Shown here one piece after another: positions 33,168 to 43,700 of a stretch of DNA of 64,000 nt (its first letter is position 1; each line of letters opens with the position of its first letter). The stretch spans positions 1 to 64,000 of the forward strand of contig JABSSW010000002.1 of the NCBI GenBank assembly GCA_018902385.1, read 5' to 3'. Source of the stretch: Physcia stellaris. Lineage: Eukaryota; Ascomycota; Lecanoromycetes; Caliciales; Physciaceae. A program made the position numbers and the translations under genes. The notes below the pieces were generated by a model, which was not told the origin of the DNA, ran no database searches, and saw only the letters and a list, made by a program, of their open reading frames with translations.

Positions 33168-34488
33168 TCAAAAGTAGTTTAACTCAGGGCTCCTCCACTC
33201 TCTAGGCGTCAGATGCTTCCTAAGCATGAACATCGGTTTTCTTCCCTCTCGATCAAGCTGCTTGAACAGGATAAGCGGCCGTTCTTCCAGTCCTAGACAT
33301 CTCTCTTTATCGTCATATACAATAGACAAGGCGTAATTTCTCCAATCCGCGTTGATGTTGTATTTCTTGAGCGCAGCGGGGAGAACCTTATGGCACCGAT
33401 CCGTCATGCTGACTCGAAAAGACTTGAAGATCTCAGCATCATTACTACTGTTTCCCGGCTTAATAGTTTGACTTGATGCAGCCTTATCTTGTTCTGCATC
33501 CTGACTTGCTGTGGCGATTTCCTGCTCGGTGTTTTGACCGGGTTCAACGTAGTCGAATCCTGATCCTACTGCACGAGGAGCTTGCCTGCTCTCTAGATCC
33601 ATCCCGGCGCCAGATAGTCCAGAGTGAATGCTTGGGTTTTCATCGTGATGTTGAGTCTCATCTAATAAACAGGTTTGCTGAGCTAACACTGTATCCCGTA
33701 AAGATTCGAGCCACGGGTTCCGAGCTTGAATTTGTTCTGACATTTCTGTCTTGGGAAACATCAGGGAATGCCTGTAATTTCTCTTATACACTCTTGCGGT
33801 GAAAAGTTCATCGTCAAAGCTCAGTTGATGATACGCTAGCGCAGGGCTCTCGAGGTCGCCCGGACCGTCATCGCTGAACATTGATGGAAACCTTGACGAA
33901 AACCGTGACGGGGCTATGCTCAGCGCGCTTTCATCTGAATCCAGCAGAATGCTAGCCCCTTTTTTTAACATGTCTGTTCGAGCTAGAGCCGTTGGTCTGT
34001 ACCCATTAGCGAGCGCTCAATTCATTACGATGGTAAGACATGTGTGGACTAACTTACAGGTTCAATATCGAGACCAGAAGAGTCATAGCTGCAACTTGCC
34101 CTCGGATCCTATCTTGATGATCCTTGAAATTAACCTCGTCCCATACATACTTTGATCGCTGCCAGAAGCCCAAAGGTCGTTTCTTCAAGACATCAATGTC
34201 GTCGGCCAGAGATGAGACGACCACCCTCCCAAAATCTAACTTGAGGCGCAACTCGTTCACCAAATCATAATCCGCGATATCGAGGGTTTCCCAAGATTGC
34301 AGCACGTTCTCAATACGTTCCCAAGCCAGGCGGACGATATCCAGCTCATGTGCCGTAGCAATGATGGAGATCTCTGCCATCTTGTATTTTCCGGCCATGT
34401 CGTGTAGTGCTTTCGCAACTCGAGCACATTGCATCGCAAGGTTGGCAGAGGCCGAAATCACCTGGACAATTGTGAAAGGATCTGCCAT
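33168..34488 (-). CDS. Fungal N-terminal-domain protein with C-terminal RA-like segment
   Basis: Exons 34,488-34,058 and 33,996-33,168, with a 61-nt intron (GTAAGT...TACAG), joined as ...ILNLPTALARTDML... to give 419 residues. The start MADPFTIVQVISASANLAMQ and the following helices (KALHDMAGKYKMAEISII, RIRGQVAAMTLLVSILNL) match the helical N-terminal domain that in fungi often precedes STAND NTPase or ankyrin modules. Here no P-loop or repeats follow. Instead there is a disordered middle and a conserved end (SFRVSMTDRCHKVLPAALKK, ALSIVYDDKERCLGLEERPL, QLDREGRKPMFMLRKH) that resembles a Ras-association/ubiquitin-like fold. Role unknown; a signalling adaptor is my inference. Confidence 0.75.
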
Positions 34489-34963
34489 CTCAAAAACCTC
34501 TCAAAAAAATCCAATTTAGTCCTGACCAAGAAATTACACGTCTGAGTATCAAGCCTTGAGCAAGAAAGAATTTCTCAGCTATCGTTGCTTCTTCTATCAG
34601 CAGAACGAGCATGGCGCAGCCGTGAGGAGGGCGGTTAGTCTCGCCATCTGACTGGGTTGATCGACAATGCTGCGTCAAGTATAGCGATAGGTCAGCCTCG
34701 CAGCTACAGTCCATGAACGGAAAAGCGCTGCAGCATTGGACGAACCACTTTTACGAACAGGTTCAGGCGATCTTCGCATATTTTGAGCCCAATTCCGTTG
34801 ACATAATTTGAATCAGAAGTGTTCAATCAAGTAAGGTCCTTTCGCATGCAACAATTTCTTTGCCTCTGTGCCATCATGCATGCCAATGTCGGGAGCAAGA
34901 TCTACTGGACTTGAGTCTTTGGACAATGTGCAATGCTTCCTATGGCCGCCGAAAGCAGGGGAA
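34489..34963. other. Intergenic, minus-strand promoter region
   Basis: Upstream of the ATG at 34,488 and downstream of the minus-strand gene ending at 34,964. A 74-codon minus frame (34,490-34,714) just precedes the next start and reads like 5' UTR. Confidence 0.45.
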
Positions 34964-36190
34964 TTACCCCTTTCTTCTCATTTCCAACATCTCGGCAAGT
35001 TTGACCTTACCTTTGCCGCCCCAACCAGCTACACCATTCTCAACTTCAGGTCTCACGGCCACGTACCAGGACCAGGCTCTGCGATCCAGTTCCTCGGCAC
35101 TTAAGACGTGTGCCCAAGAACCGTAAAGTAGGTCCAACGCTCGTAGAAGCAGCCCTAGGTTCTTCTCCTTCTCGACTGACAGTGCAGCTGCTGATTGTTT
35201 CTTCTTTGGAGAGCTTGACTCCACTGATTCCGAAGACGGGACTGAGGCAAATGACTTGAAAATGTATGCACGGGCCGATTGAGGTGTGTAGATGGGTAGC
35301 TTGGACGTATCTTTACCTGGGATTGATGGGCCATTGGCAGCACGAAGAGCCTCAAGATCGAGACCCCATAGCGCAGGCTCTCCCTCAGAATCATGAGCCG
35401 TAATAGTAGTCTCGTCGCCCTGAATAGTCGACTGTGAGTCATCTACCCCGTGCTCTGTTTTGACTACATCATTACTCTCGATTTTATCACCTTTAACGAT
35501 ACCAAGTCCTTCCTTCGGATCATAGCCCCAGCGCTTCATAACGCGAATGCTTCTGCCCATTATCTTCACGGTTGGCTGGCCTTGTCCCCACCCTTCGTCT
35601 TCGGCGTTGTTACCCTTCTCTATACCTAAGCTAATAGCCTTGCTCCTGCTATTGACGCTGACGACTGCCTGAGCTAAGCTCAATCGTGAAGATAGGGGCT
35701 GAGAAGGCATTGTATACTGCAGCAGGACTACCGCGAAGGCAAGGACCAACGGTGCTCGATTGGTGTAGAGGATTGTGGAGCGTAACTCTTCCTCCTCAGC
35801 GTTGATTGACGGTAAAGCTAGTGAAGCTTCGACTGCGGCTGGGCTGGAGATGTCGGAGCCTAGGCCAGTCTTCGCACGCTTTACGGGCGAGGAGGACGCA
35901 TTGTCTCCAGCGGCTCGTTTCTTCGATATTCTTTTCGCAGCGTTGAGCACCTGTTTCGCATGTTTGTCTTCTGTGAAGATACTTTCAACGATTTTGACGT
36001 CGGCTTTTGCAAGAGAATCAGCGCTGCAAAGTGTGAGCCTTCAACTCGCGGCTGGCCACTGAAAGCACAGGTACCTTGTCAGGGTAACTGATTGTAACTC
36101 CTTAATTTTAGACATAGCTATCGGTAACGGAATCTTTGCATCTTGACTCAGAAAGCGTAACAACGCTTGGATCTCCGATTTGGTGGTCAT
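34964..36190 (-). CDS. Conserved fungal protein of unknown function
   Basis: Exons 36,190-36,075 and 36,023-34,964, with a 51-nt intron (GTACCT...GCAG), closing in frame at 391 residues. The start MTTKSEIQALLRFLSQDAKI is a helical N-terminus. A basic segment (KRISKKRAAG, SPVKRAKTG) suggests nuclear localisation. The most ordered part is ILYTNRAPLVLAFAVVLLQY, then QPLSSRLSLAQAVVSVNSRS, then EGWGQGQPTVKIMGRSIRVM. The C-terminus has a helical WxWY region (ELDRRAWSWYVAVRPEVENG) and GWGGKGKVKLAEML. I have the impression of a widely conserved ascomycete family but cannot name it. It shares a divergent promoter with the SR140-like gene. Confidence 0.8.
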
Positions 36191-36564
36191 CTTGCCGGGA
36201 GTCAAAGCTCACTTGGGGCCTTATGATGAAGCTTCGACTCGAAGATACTGTTCATTTAGGGTGTAGATGGGGGCTATTATCTTGACAAAGACTACTTATA
36301 TCCTGGCTTCACGCGTGTCTTCAGGCAGGCTGCCATAGTGGTGTGCCTGGCATACTGCAGTAGTGACGACCAGGAACCTCGGCAAATTCCTTTCGGCTTC
36401 GTTTTGCGGCGATTACCCGAAAGGGAAATTTTAGGGTTGGCTCAGTCGCTTGTTCATTACCTGAACGTCCAGCTGTGAGCTTGACAGGTAAGAGAGACTT
36501 GAAGTAACCTTTACCTCACAAATCCATTGCTCATCTTGTATGGCACTTGGTCAGAGACTGCACT
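36191..36564. promoter_or_regulatory. Shared divergent promoter region (unknown protein / SR140-like)
   Basis: 374 bp between the ATG at 36,190 (minus) and the ATG at 36,565 (plus). No specific site is recognised. Confidence 0.5.
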
Positions 36565-39031
36565 ATGGGTCAAGACTCGAAGATACGGGATTTTCCAGAC
36601 ATCAGCTCCAAGCTTACTGCGCCTACAAAGAAATCCATCTTCGAGCGCCAGAAAGCGGAAGCGGAGGCAAAGCGTCAGCGTGAACAGGAGGAGACTGCAG
36701 CTGTCTATGAGGACTTTGTAAAATCATTTGACCATGCAGAGGAGGAAGACTCATCTGTAGCATCAGGAAGCGTAGGAGGAACAGTCGGTAGCTCACGCGG
36801 TGGAGGTACCTTGGGCGGGTTTTCAAAGCGTCATTTCTCTGGACCTCCTTCGGGCATTCCTGGAAAAGGAGGTTTAGGAAATCGTGGAAGTAGTGGACCA
36901 GGAAGTCTGGGTCCACCTCCACCCTCAATATCTCGCAAAAGAGCCTACGATGGCACGCCAACTGCACAGAAAGAGCCAGGCTCAGGCCTTTTTGCGTTTG
37001 AAGATGTCAACATGGGACCTACGGACACCAAAGCAGCATTTCAGCTCTCAGACGAAGAGGATATATCTGGCCCTCCGCGTCCGCATGAAAGAGCGCCCCC
37101 CAAGCCTACACTCCGATTATCCTCCCTCCCTCCGGGGACATCGCCCGCCGTGATCAAAGCTTTCATACCCCCCAATCTTGCCGTTGACAGTGTGCGAATA
37201 CTTCCATCTTCAGCCCCGGTAACTGCGGAGCGACGATCTCTTTCGGCAGTTGTGACTCTGGCGAAGGACACGCCTGCGTTTGACATTGATACAGCAGTGA
37301 GTGGTTTACAGAACAGATATCTAGGTCGGGGGTTTTACCTTACGCTTTCACGCCACTTCTCTTCGACAGCTATAGACACGGAACCATCTACGCTTGGTCT
37401 TTCCACACACTCATCGTCTCTGCCATTTGGAGCACGCCCAATACCGCAACATCCTGTCCCTGGGATGGGTCGAGGAATGCCAGGATCACATCGCGGAGGC
37501 TTTGCACCTCCTCAATCCTACGCTCCTACAATTCCTGGGCAATTTGGGCGAGGTGCCGCTCCCCCGGTCCAAGTCAATGTAAATCCGCCTTCCGACCTGA
37601 AGCAGCTGAAGCTCATACACAAGACTCTGGAAGCTCTTCTAACACACGGGCCCGAATTCGAAGCGTTGCTAATGAGTCGGAAGGATGTACAATTAGAGGA
37701 GAGATGGGCCTGGTTGTGGGATTCTCGAAGTACTGGGGGAGTATACTACAGATGGCGATTATGGGATGTGCTCACCAGAGCTTCGTCGAGAGGTCGGAAT
37801 GGTGGAAGAAGAGGGTTTATGCCCTCTCAGACTGTGTTCGAAGGAGGAGCATCATGGGCTGCACCTGAAGCTGGATTACCGTTTGAGTACACTACAAGAC
37901 TCGAAGAACTTGTATCAGATTCTGAGTACAACTCCTCTGATGACGATGACTCTGGAGATGAAGGCCGCCGTCGGTACTTCCATCACCATGGAGGTGCTCC
38001 ACCGCCAGACGCTCCTAGCGCGGACACGGAATCCCAAGTCTACTTAAATCCATTGCAAAAAGCGAAATTAACCCATCTCTTGGCTCGCCTTCCTAACACT
38101 AACGCGAAGCTCCGTAAAGGAGATGTTGCTAGAGTTACTGCATTCGCTATTCAGCATGCTGGGGAAGGTGCTGAAGAAGTTGTTCAGATGATCGTTTCCA
38201 ATGTGATCACGCCCTACAATTTCTGTCGCTCTAACCCCGATTACAAGCCGTCTGAGCCTATAGCCAAAGGGGAGAATGAGGCCACAGAAGACGATAAGAA
38301 ACTCACGGAAGATCAAGAGGACACTTCACCTTCTAAGTTGATAGCCCTTTACTTGATCTCCGACATACTGTCCTCGTCATCGACTTCCGGAGTCCGCCAT
38401 GCATGGCGCTACCGGCAGCTTTTTGAATCCGCTCTCAAGTCAAATCATGTCTTCGAGCATCTCGGACGACTTGAAAAAGTCCTCCGCTGGGGTCGCCTCA
38501 GAGCCGAGAAATGGAGGCGCAGTGTAGCTAGCGTGCTGACGCTTTGGGAAGGCTGGTGTGTCTTCCCGCAAGCTTCCCAAGAACACTTCGTTGCTGTCTT
38601 TGAGAAACCGCCACTCACGAAGGAAGAAGAAGAGAAGGTGAAAGAGGCCGAGAAGAACGAGAAGGCGGCTAAGGAGGCAAAAAGTCGATGGAAGACTGTG
38701 GACGAGAAAGCGCAGGAGGCGGAGGAGCTGGAGCGGAGGAAGAGGGAAGAAGGATTCGAGGAAATGGACGTCGACGATGTCGATGGGGAGCCTATGGACG
38801 ACGAAGACCTGGATGGTGAGCCAATGGACGAGGAGCTAGATGGCGAGCCGATGCCTGAAGACGAAGACGATGGAGGAACGGCCAACGGCACTGAAGGAAA
38901 CATGGGGACCGAGTCTACAGCAGACGTCCCGCCTGCTATTCCTGAGCCTCCCCGTGAAGCATAAGCTCCCGGCTGCCAAAAGGCAGAGACCAAAGGCTGA
39001 GGACATGTTTGCTGACTCGGACGGAGAGTGA
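36565..39031 (+). CDS. U2 snRNP-associated SURP/CID protein (SR140/U2SURP type), C-terminal frame break
   Basis: Spliceosomal protein expected to bind the U2 snRNP in the nucleus. The ATG at 36,565 (MGQDSKIRDFPDISSKLTAP) is used; upstream there is only a TTG. There are no introns to 38,964. Domains: a charged N-terminus with FERQKAEAEAKRQ; an RRM-like region at about residues 180-262 (LRLSSLPPGTSPAVIKAFIP); a SURP motif at about 342-405 (LKLIHKTLEALLTHGPEFEA); a CID at about 494-668 (KAKLTHLLARLPNTNAKLRK, YLISDILSSSSTSGVRHAWR). An acidic tail has repeated DGEPMD units. The open frame stops at 38,964 (799 residues). The conserved family ending KRQRPKAEDMFADSD follows at once in another frame and stops at 39,031. 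A 1-base insertion or 2-base deletion near 38,945-38,960 would explain this; no plausible intron does. Confidence 0.85.
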
Positions 39032-39421
39032 CACTTGTTCTGCTTGTAATCAATTGGGAAAACTAAGTGCCATAGAAACTTCTCGTGTCCATCCGCCTTC
39101 CATCACCTTATTTTTTCCTACTTGAGATGACTATGAAGAAGGAATCTGCATGTTGCGCGAAACCCCCTCCTGCTGCCTTACGGTAAGGAAATCTCTCTTC
39201 CCACCCTCAATCTCATTTGCCGCTCCTTTAATACCATCAACATATCAAGTACCCGCGGAAAATCTCCAAGCTCCAACATCAAGAATTCAACCCCATAAAT
39301 CACCCTCCCTCCCTATTCCCATATCTCCCTCTCAAGACCCCATAGAGGGCGGCATCCAGCTAAACTCAGACACCTACCACCAGATCCCTCTCCACCTTAA
39401 CCAAATCCATCAGCCTCGAAC

Positions 39422-39884
39422 ATCGTCACCGCAATACTAAACACAAAAATCGCTGGTCCCTCCCGCGACAGCACCATCGCCTCCTTAGCCCACCAAGCCG
39501 GCGGCTGGAGCGAGTATCTCGCTCTCAAGACCCTGTCAGCTTTGGAGAGTAGGCACGAAGATGGGCCCGGCGATTGACAAGGCTTGCAAGGAAGCCAAGG
39601 CGATTGAAGAGTTCGAGCATCCTGTCGCGACGACTGGCATTGTGCTGGGAATTCTGGTGCTTGTGGCGCCTTTATGCGCTTGAGGCGTTGGGGGTTGCTA
39701 GTTTAGGGCCTGTTGAAGGTGAGTGGGTTGCTATACTTTGAGGCAGAGATGCGGGTAAATTGATACCCGTGGGCGGTATGGAGAGCTTCGCGGCGAAGTG
39801 GATGAGGGCTTTGTGCGTAAAGGGTCGCTGTATTCCTAGCCCCAGCGGCTGGGGATGAGGTGGAAGCCTCTGCACCACCTGTGA
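39422..39884 (+). pseudogene. ISG12/IFI6-like membrane protein pseudogene
   Basis: Plus-strand pieces match fungal ISG12-type proteins in order. Piece 1, 39,422-39,559: AGGWSEYLALKTLSALES. Piece 2, from the ATG at 39,561: MGPAIDKACKEAKAIEEF, then HPVATTGIVLGILVLVAP. Piece 3, about 39,674-39,718: ALEALGVASLGPVEG, then a GTGAGT donor. Piece 4, from 39,784: SFAAKWM, then VRKGSLYS-stop-PQRLGMRWK. The reading frame changes between pieces 1/2, 2/3 (extra T at 39,671-39,674) and inside piece 4 (about 39,809), and there is an in-frame TAG at 39,837-39,839. With several breaks plus a nonsense codon, this is best read as a dead gene. Confidence 0.65.
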
Positions 39885-40710
39885 GGAAAGTGCACACCCT
39901 CGGATCCTAAGTAGGCCTTGCACCAGGGTCACGGTCTATCTATTCTGGCGGAGGAAAAGACTAGAGTCTAGTATTTTCGAAAGATGTGGCTCTGACGGTC
40001 GAGTATTTAATAATTATATCCATTCGGATGATTCGACAGAGCTGGAAAAGTGCTCATCTCCTCATCTTTTGTCTCTCGTTTCATTTCTATTCCGTGCTAC
40101 ACAGTTTGTGTCTCTTGTTTTGTGAATGACTGGTATTGTAGAATCATCAAAGCGTCAAATCAAATCGCCAAATCAGGAGCTTGTCACGTGAGCTCGTAAT
40201 GTCGAGACATTAGAGCGATTAGCCAGGTCCTCGGGAAATTTCTGGGCTGTTATGCTGTGAAGTCATTGAGATTTATTTTTCTTGGGTCATTTCCAAGGCA
40301 TACTCGCGATGACTTCCAGAGTTCGATAATCAACGCCTGTGAGAAGCTCTTTGCGCCAATACAATAACTTCATGCTTGGAGCACTGACGATGGGAGGGGG
40401 AAGACTGGAGAAAATACCAACACCTTTTCTACTTAGCCTACTTAGCATAAATCACGAGGCCCTTTATGTAGGCAATTGAGGAACTTGACGAGGAAAGATG
40501 GAAATTTACACTATTCTGTACCGCGTTAAGCATCACATGGCTTTATGTACATAGTCTCACCCTCCAAACCGAGATAGCCAGCCCAAGCTTCGAGCGCCTT
40601 TATAGAAGGATTCCATGTTTCCACCCAGGTCTCTTTTCATACCAAAAAACGCCAAAAGAATGACAAAGGAGACTGTGCATGTTCAAGTCTTGAACTGTGA
40701 GAGAGTTTGA
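39885..40710. other. Intergenic, 3' flank of the apsA-like gene
   Basis: Balanced to slightly AT-rich sequence, no recognisable coding frame. With 39,032-39,421 (C/T-rich, no gene seen) it separates the convergent SR140-like and ApsA genes. Confidence 0.5.
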
Positions 40711-43700
40711 TCATACAGCAGAGGTATATCCAGCATGCATCCCTGTCGCACTTCTGGCACTCCTGATACTGCTCGCCTGCGAGTGGCTATGATGTCTGCC
40801 ACTCTTTGCAAGGGAGCCGACATCGTGCCGTCCTACATTGATCTCCTGTCAGCAAAAATGTACTTGACTGCTTCTCGAGTCGGTAAGCACTTACCATCAC
40901 AACAAGCTCTCACATTTTCCACTCCACCCTGTTGCCTATCGATATTCTCGACCACCCTTCGCAAATCATCTGTACTGTCTACTACAGCCACATCATTAGA
41001 ACTTCCCATCCCAGCCTGCTGGACGCTGGTTCTGCTGTGTCGACTAGAGAATGAGCCTCTGTTGCTCGATGGCCTCCAGTACTCGCTGATCCGCGAAGAG
41101 AAGGAGCCGCCCCTTGATTTTTGCTGTGGTTGTTGTACTTGGACCGATTGACGAGTACTCTGGGACGCGTTTTGTGCCGTGGTCTGGGGCGGTGCTCGTG
41201 ACGGTGGTGGCATGGAAGTCCCATGACGGGACGACACACTAGCCTCGGGTGGATCGGAGGAGCGTCGACTTCGCCAGGATGCAAGGGAGAGCCGAGAGCG
41301 CGAGGACGATCTATGGTTGTAGGATGGATTGAATTCTGCAATGTCCTCTGCGGTGAGATTACTGCCGTCGTTCTCAGCACCAGTATTGGATCCAGTGCGG
41401 AGAAGCAGATACGACAAAGCATTGAACCAGGTTTCATGACGTTGGCCGGTCGTAGCGGTAAGTTTGACAGAGCGGCCAGGCGTCATGATTATCAAGCTTT
41501 TGCGATGCAGGCCCGGGGGCATGGGATTGTCATCTGTCACCACCCGAACGGCCTCAATGGCAACGGATTTTGCTTTGAGCTGAGCCCGGCCGGCAGTAGA
41601 TGGGTCGTGGTCAGACCAGTAAAGGGTCCGCGTATAGGGATGAACCCAGAAAAAGCGACGGTGACGATTGCTGGACATATCGCCACGGCCAGCTTTGCGA
41701 GTATATTTCCATAGGAACTCGCCGATCATGGTTTGCGTAATGGCTTGGATCATACGCGGGTCGGTGCCAGTTTCCATTCCAGGCACTCCGTCAAGCCGGA
41801 TGTTGAAGCGTTCGTCAATTTCGGACGCGAACGATGAGACCGATGAGCGCCGAGAGACTTGACTTCTACTGGTCGAGTAGCGCGCTCGCGGAGTGGTCCC
41901 ACCTCTAGAAGAAGGGCTTTGTGGGGGACGCTGATCGCTAGGGGGGCGAGTTCCACTTGGCGTGCGGACTCTGCTCCTGTAGGAGGATGCTGGCGCGCCC
42001 GGAGGACCCATGACTCCAGCCGGCACCTCCGGAGCCTTCTGCGCAGCCGCAGCTATGGTTTGTTGATGGTCGGGTGGTAAAGGAGGATATTGACTCGTCT
42101 TGGACCTTATGCTCGCATTACTGATAGGTCGTTTGGGAGCCTTGGTGAGCGTAGGCACCTCCTTGCTCACGGCTTCCACGGGCACGGTTGTAGGCTCTCG
42201 TACTTTGCCTGTCGGCTCCCTCACTCTTCCTTTCGTCAGATCTCCAGTCTCAAACCTATTGGTGCTTGGCATAGGAGGCGACAGTGCACCAATCTCGGAA
42301 AGAGGTTTCATCGAGGTGGAAACAGGCATCCTGACCTCGGGCTTAGTTGATTGCTCATTCTGTTTCAGCATGCTATCGATTTGATCTGAAGATAAGATAG
42401 TCTGGGAGGCTTCGTCGGCCATGTCTATCTGGGAAGGCTGAAGTCGGTCTTGAAGAGCCTGTACACTGGGAGGGTTGCGCTGCACAGTGTTCGGCGCAAG
42501 TTCTCTGAACGGCTCTTTCCCAGCGTCATTGGTTACGATTGGTAAAGGACCAAAGTCATGACTGGTTCCGTCCTCCGCAATGTGAGTGGATCGTGATATG
42601 TCTGTTTTGCTGCTACCAAAGACTGATCCTAGAATACCGCCAAGACCATTTGGGTGAGCCCAGGAATTGCCCAGTGATGGCCTTGATACATTCGAAGGCT
42701 GTACGCTTGCCTCGGGAGCGACACTAGGTGGCTCAGGAATCGTGAAAGCAGGGTCGAGGATAACAGGCTCATCATCGTCCTCAGCCAGATCAAGTGTACG
42801 ATCCTGCAATGAGGATTCCGAGACTGCAGAGGGTACATCTCCAGCCACCGGGACACTTGGTGGCTCGCGCGTCGGAGGGGCTGGGAGTACGGGTTCAGTG
42901 GGTGTGCTCTCAGCGACACTGCGAATAGGCGAGAATGTGAGCTTCGGAGTCGCGGAGTCCTGCTTTTGAACTGCCCCGGCTGTTTGTTCGGGCTGTTTCG
43001 TACTAGAAGCAGTGGTAACAGAACCGAATCTGTTTCCCACATTTGTTGAAGGTGAATCGGTGGGGTCTACATTGGAGTCTTGAGACTCGGGACTCCTGGC
43101 CTCTTGAGACGCTGCAGATCTTGTGGACAGAGGAGTAGACTTATGAGAAGCTGGTCCAAACGTAGGAATAAAACCCGAGAACATTTGAAGTGGCTGATCC
43201 CAAATAGTGCGTGGCGATACCGACGTAGACCTCGAAACTGACTCCGGGTTCTCGGCATTTGGAGAGGAGATTGCTGTAACCCGATTTTGGGGCGTGGATG
43301 GTACAGCATTTTCTCCACTGCTGGAGCCCGAAAGATCTGGATTCACGTTTGCCTGGCTAGACTCCCAAGGTTCGGTCATTGTGCTCGAGTCCACAACCGG
43401 AAGTCGGGGAACAGGGGGTTCCTGACCTGCGCCTCCAGAATAAAGTACGGTTGTCGGTCTTCCGCCTGACGATGATCGCTGAGAGCTGATGCTTCGTCTC
43501 ATGCTAGAGCGAGATCGATGTGATTTGATACTTTCCTTTATGCTTGGAGTCGACCGGTGCGACCTGATACCCTTACTAGGAGTATCAGCCTCTTCACCGC
43601 TATCACCGCCGTTAAAAATGCCCAGCTCGTTGAATAGACTCTGACCACCTTGGCCGCCGTTGGCTATGAAGCTTGCTGGCGAATTCTTTGCCGTCGACTG

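Noticed and set aside
38445-39053. 202-codon Ser-rich minus-strand frame
   Set aside because: Antisense shadow of the acidic tail of the SR140-like gene.
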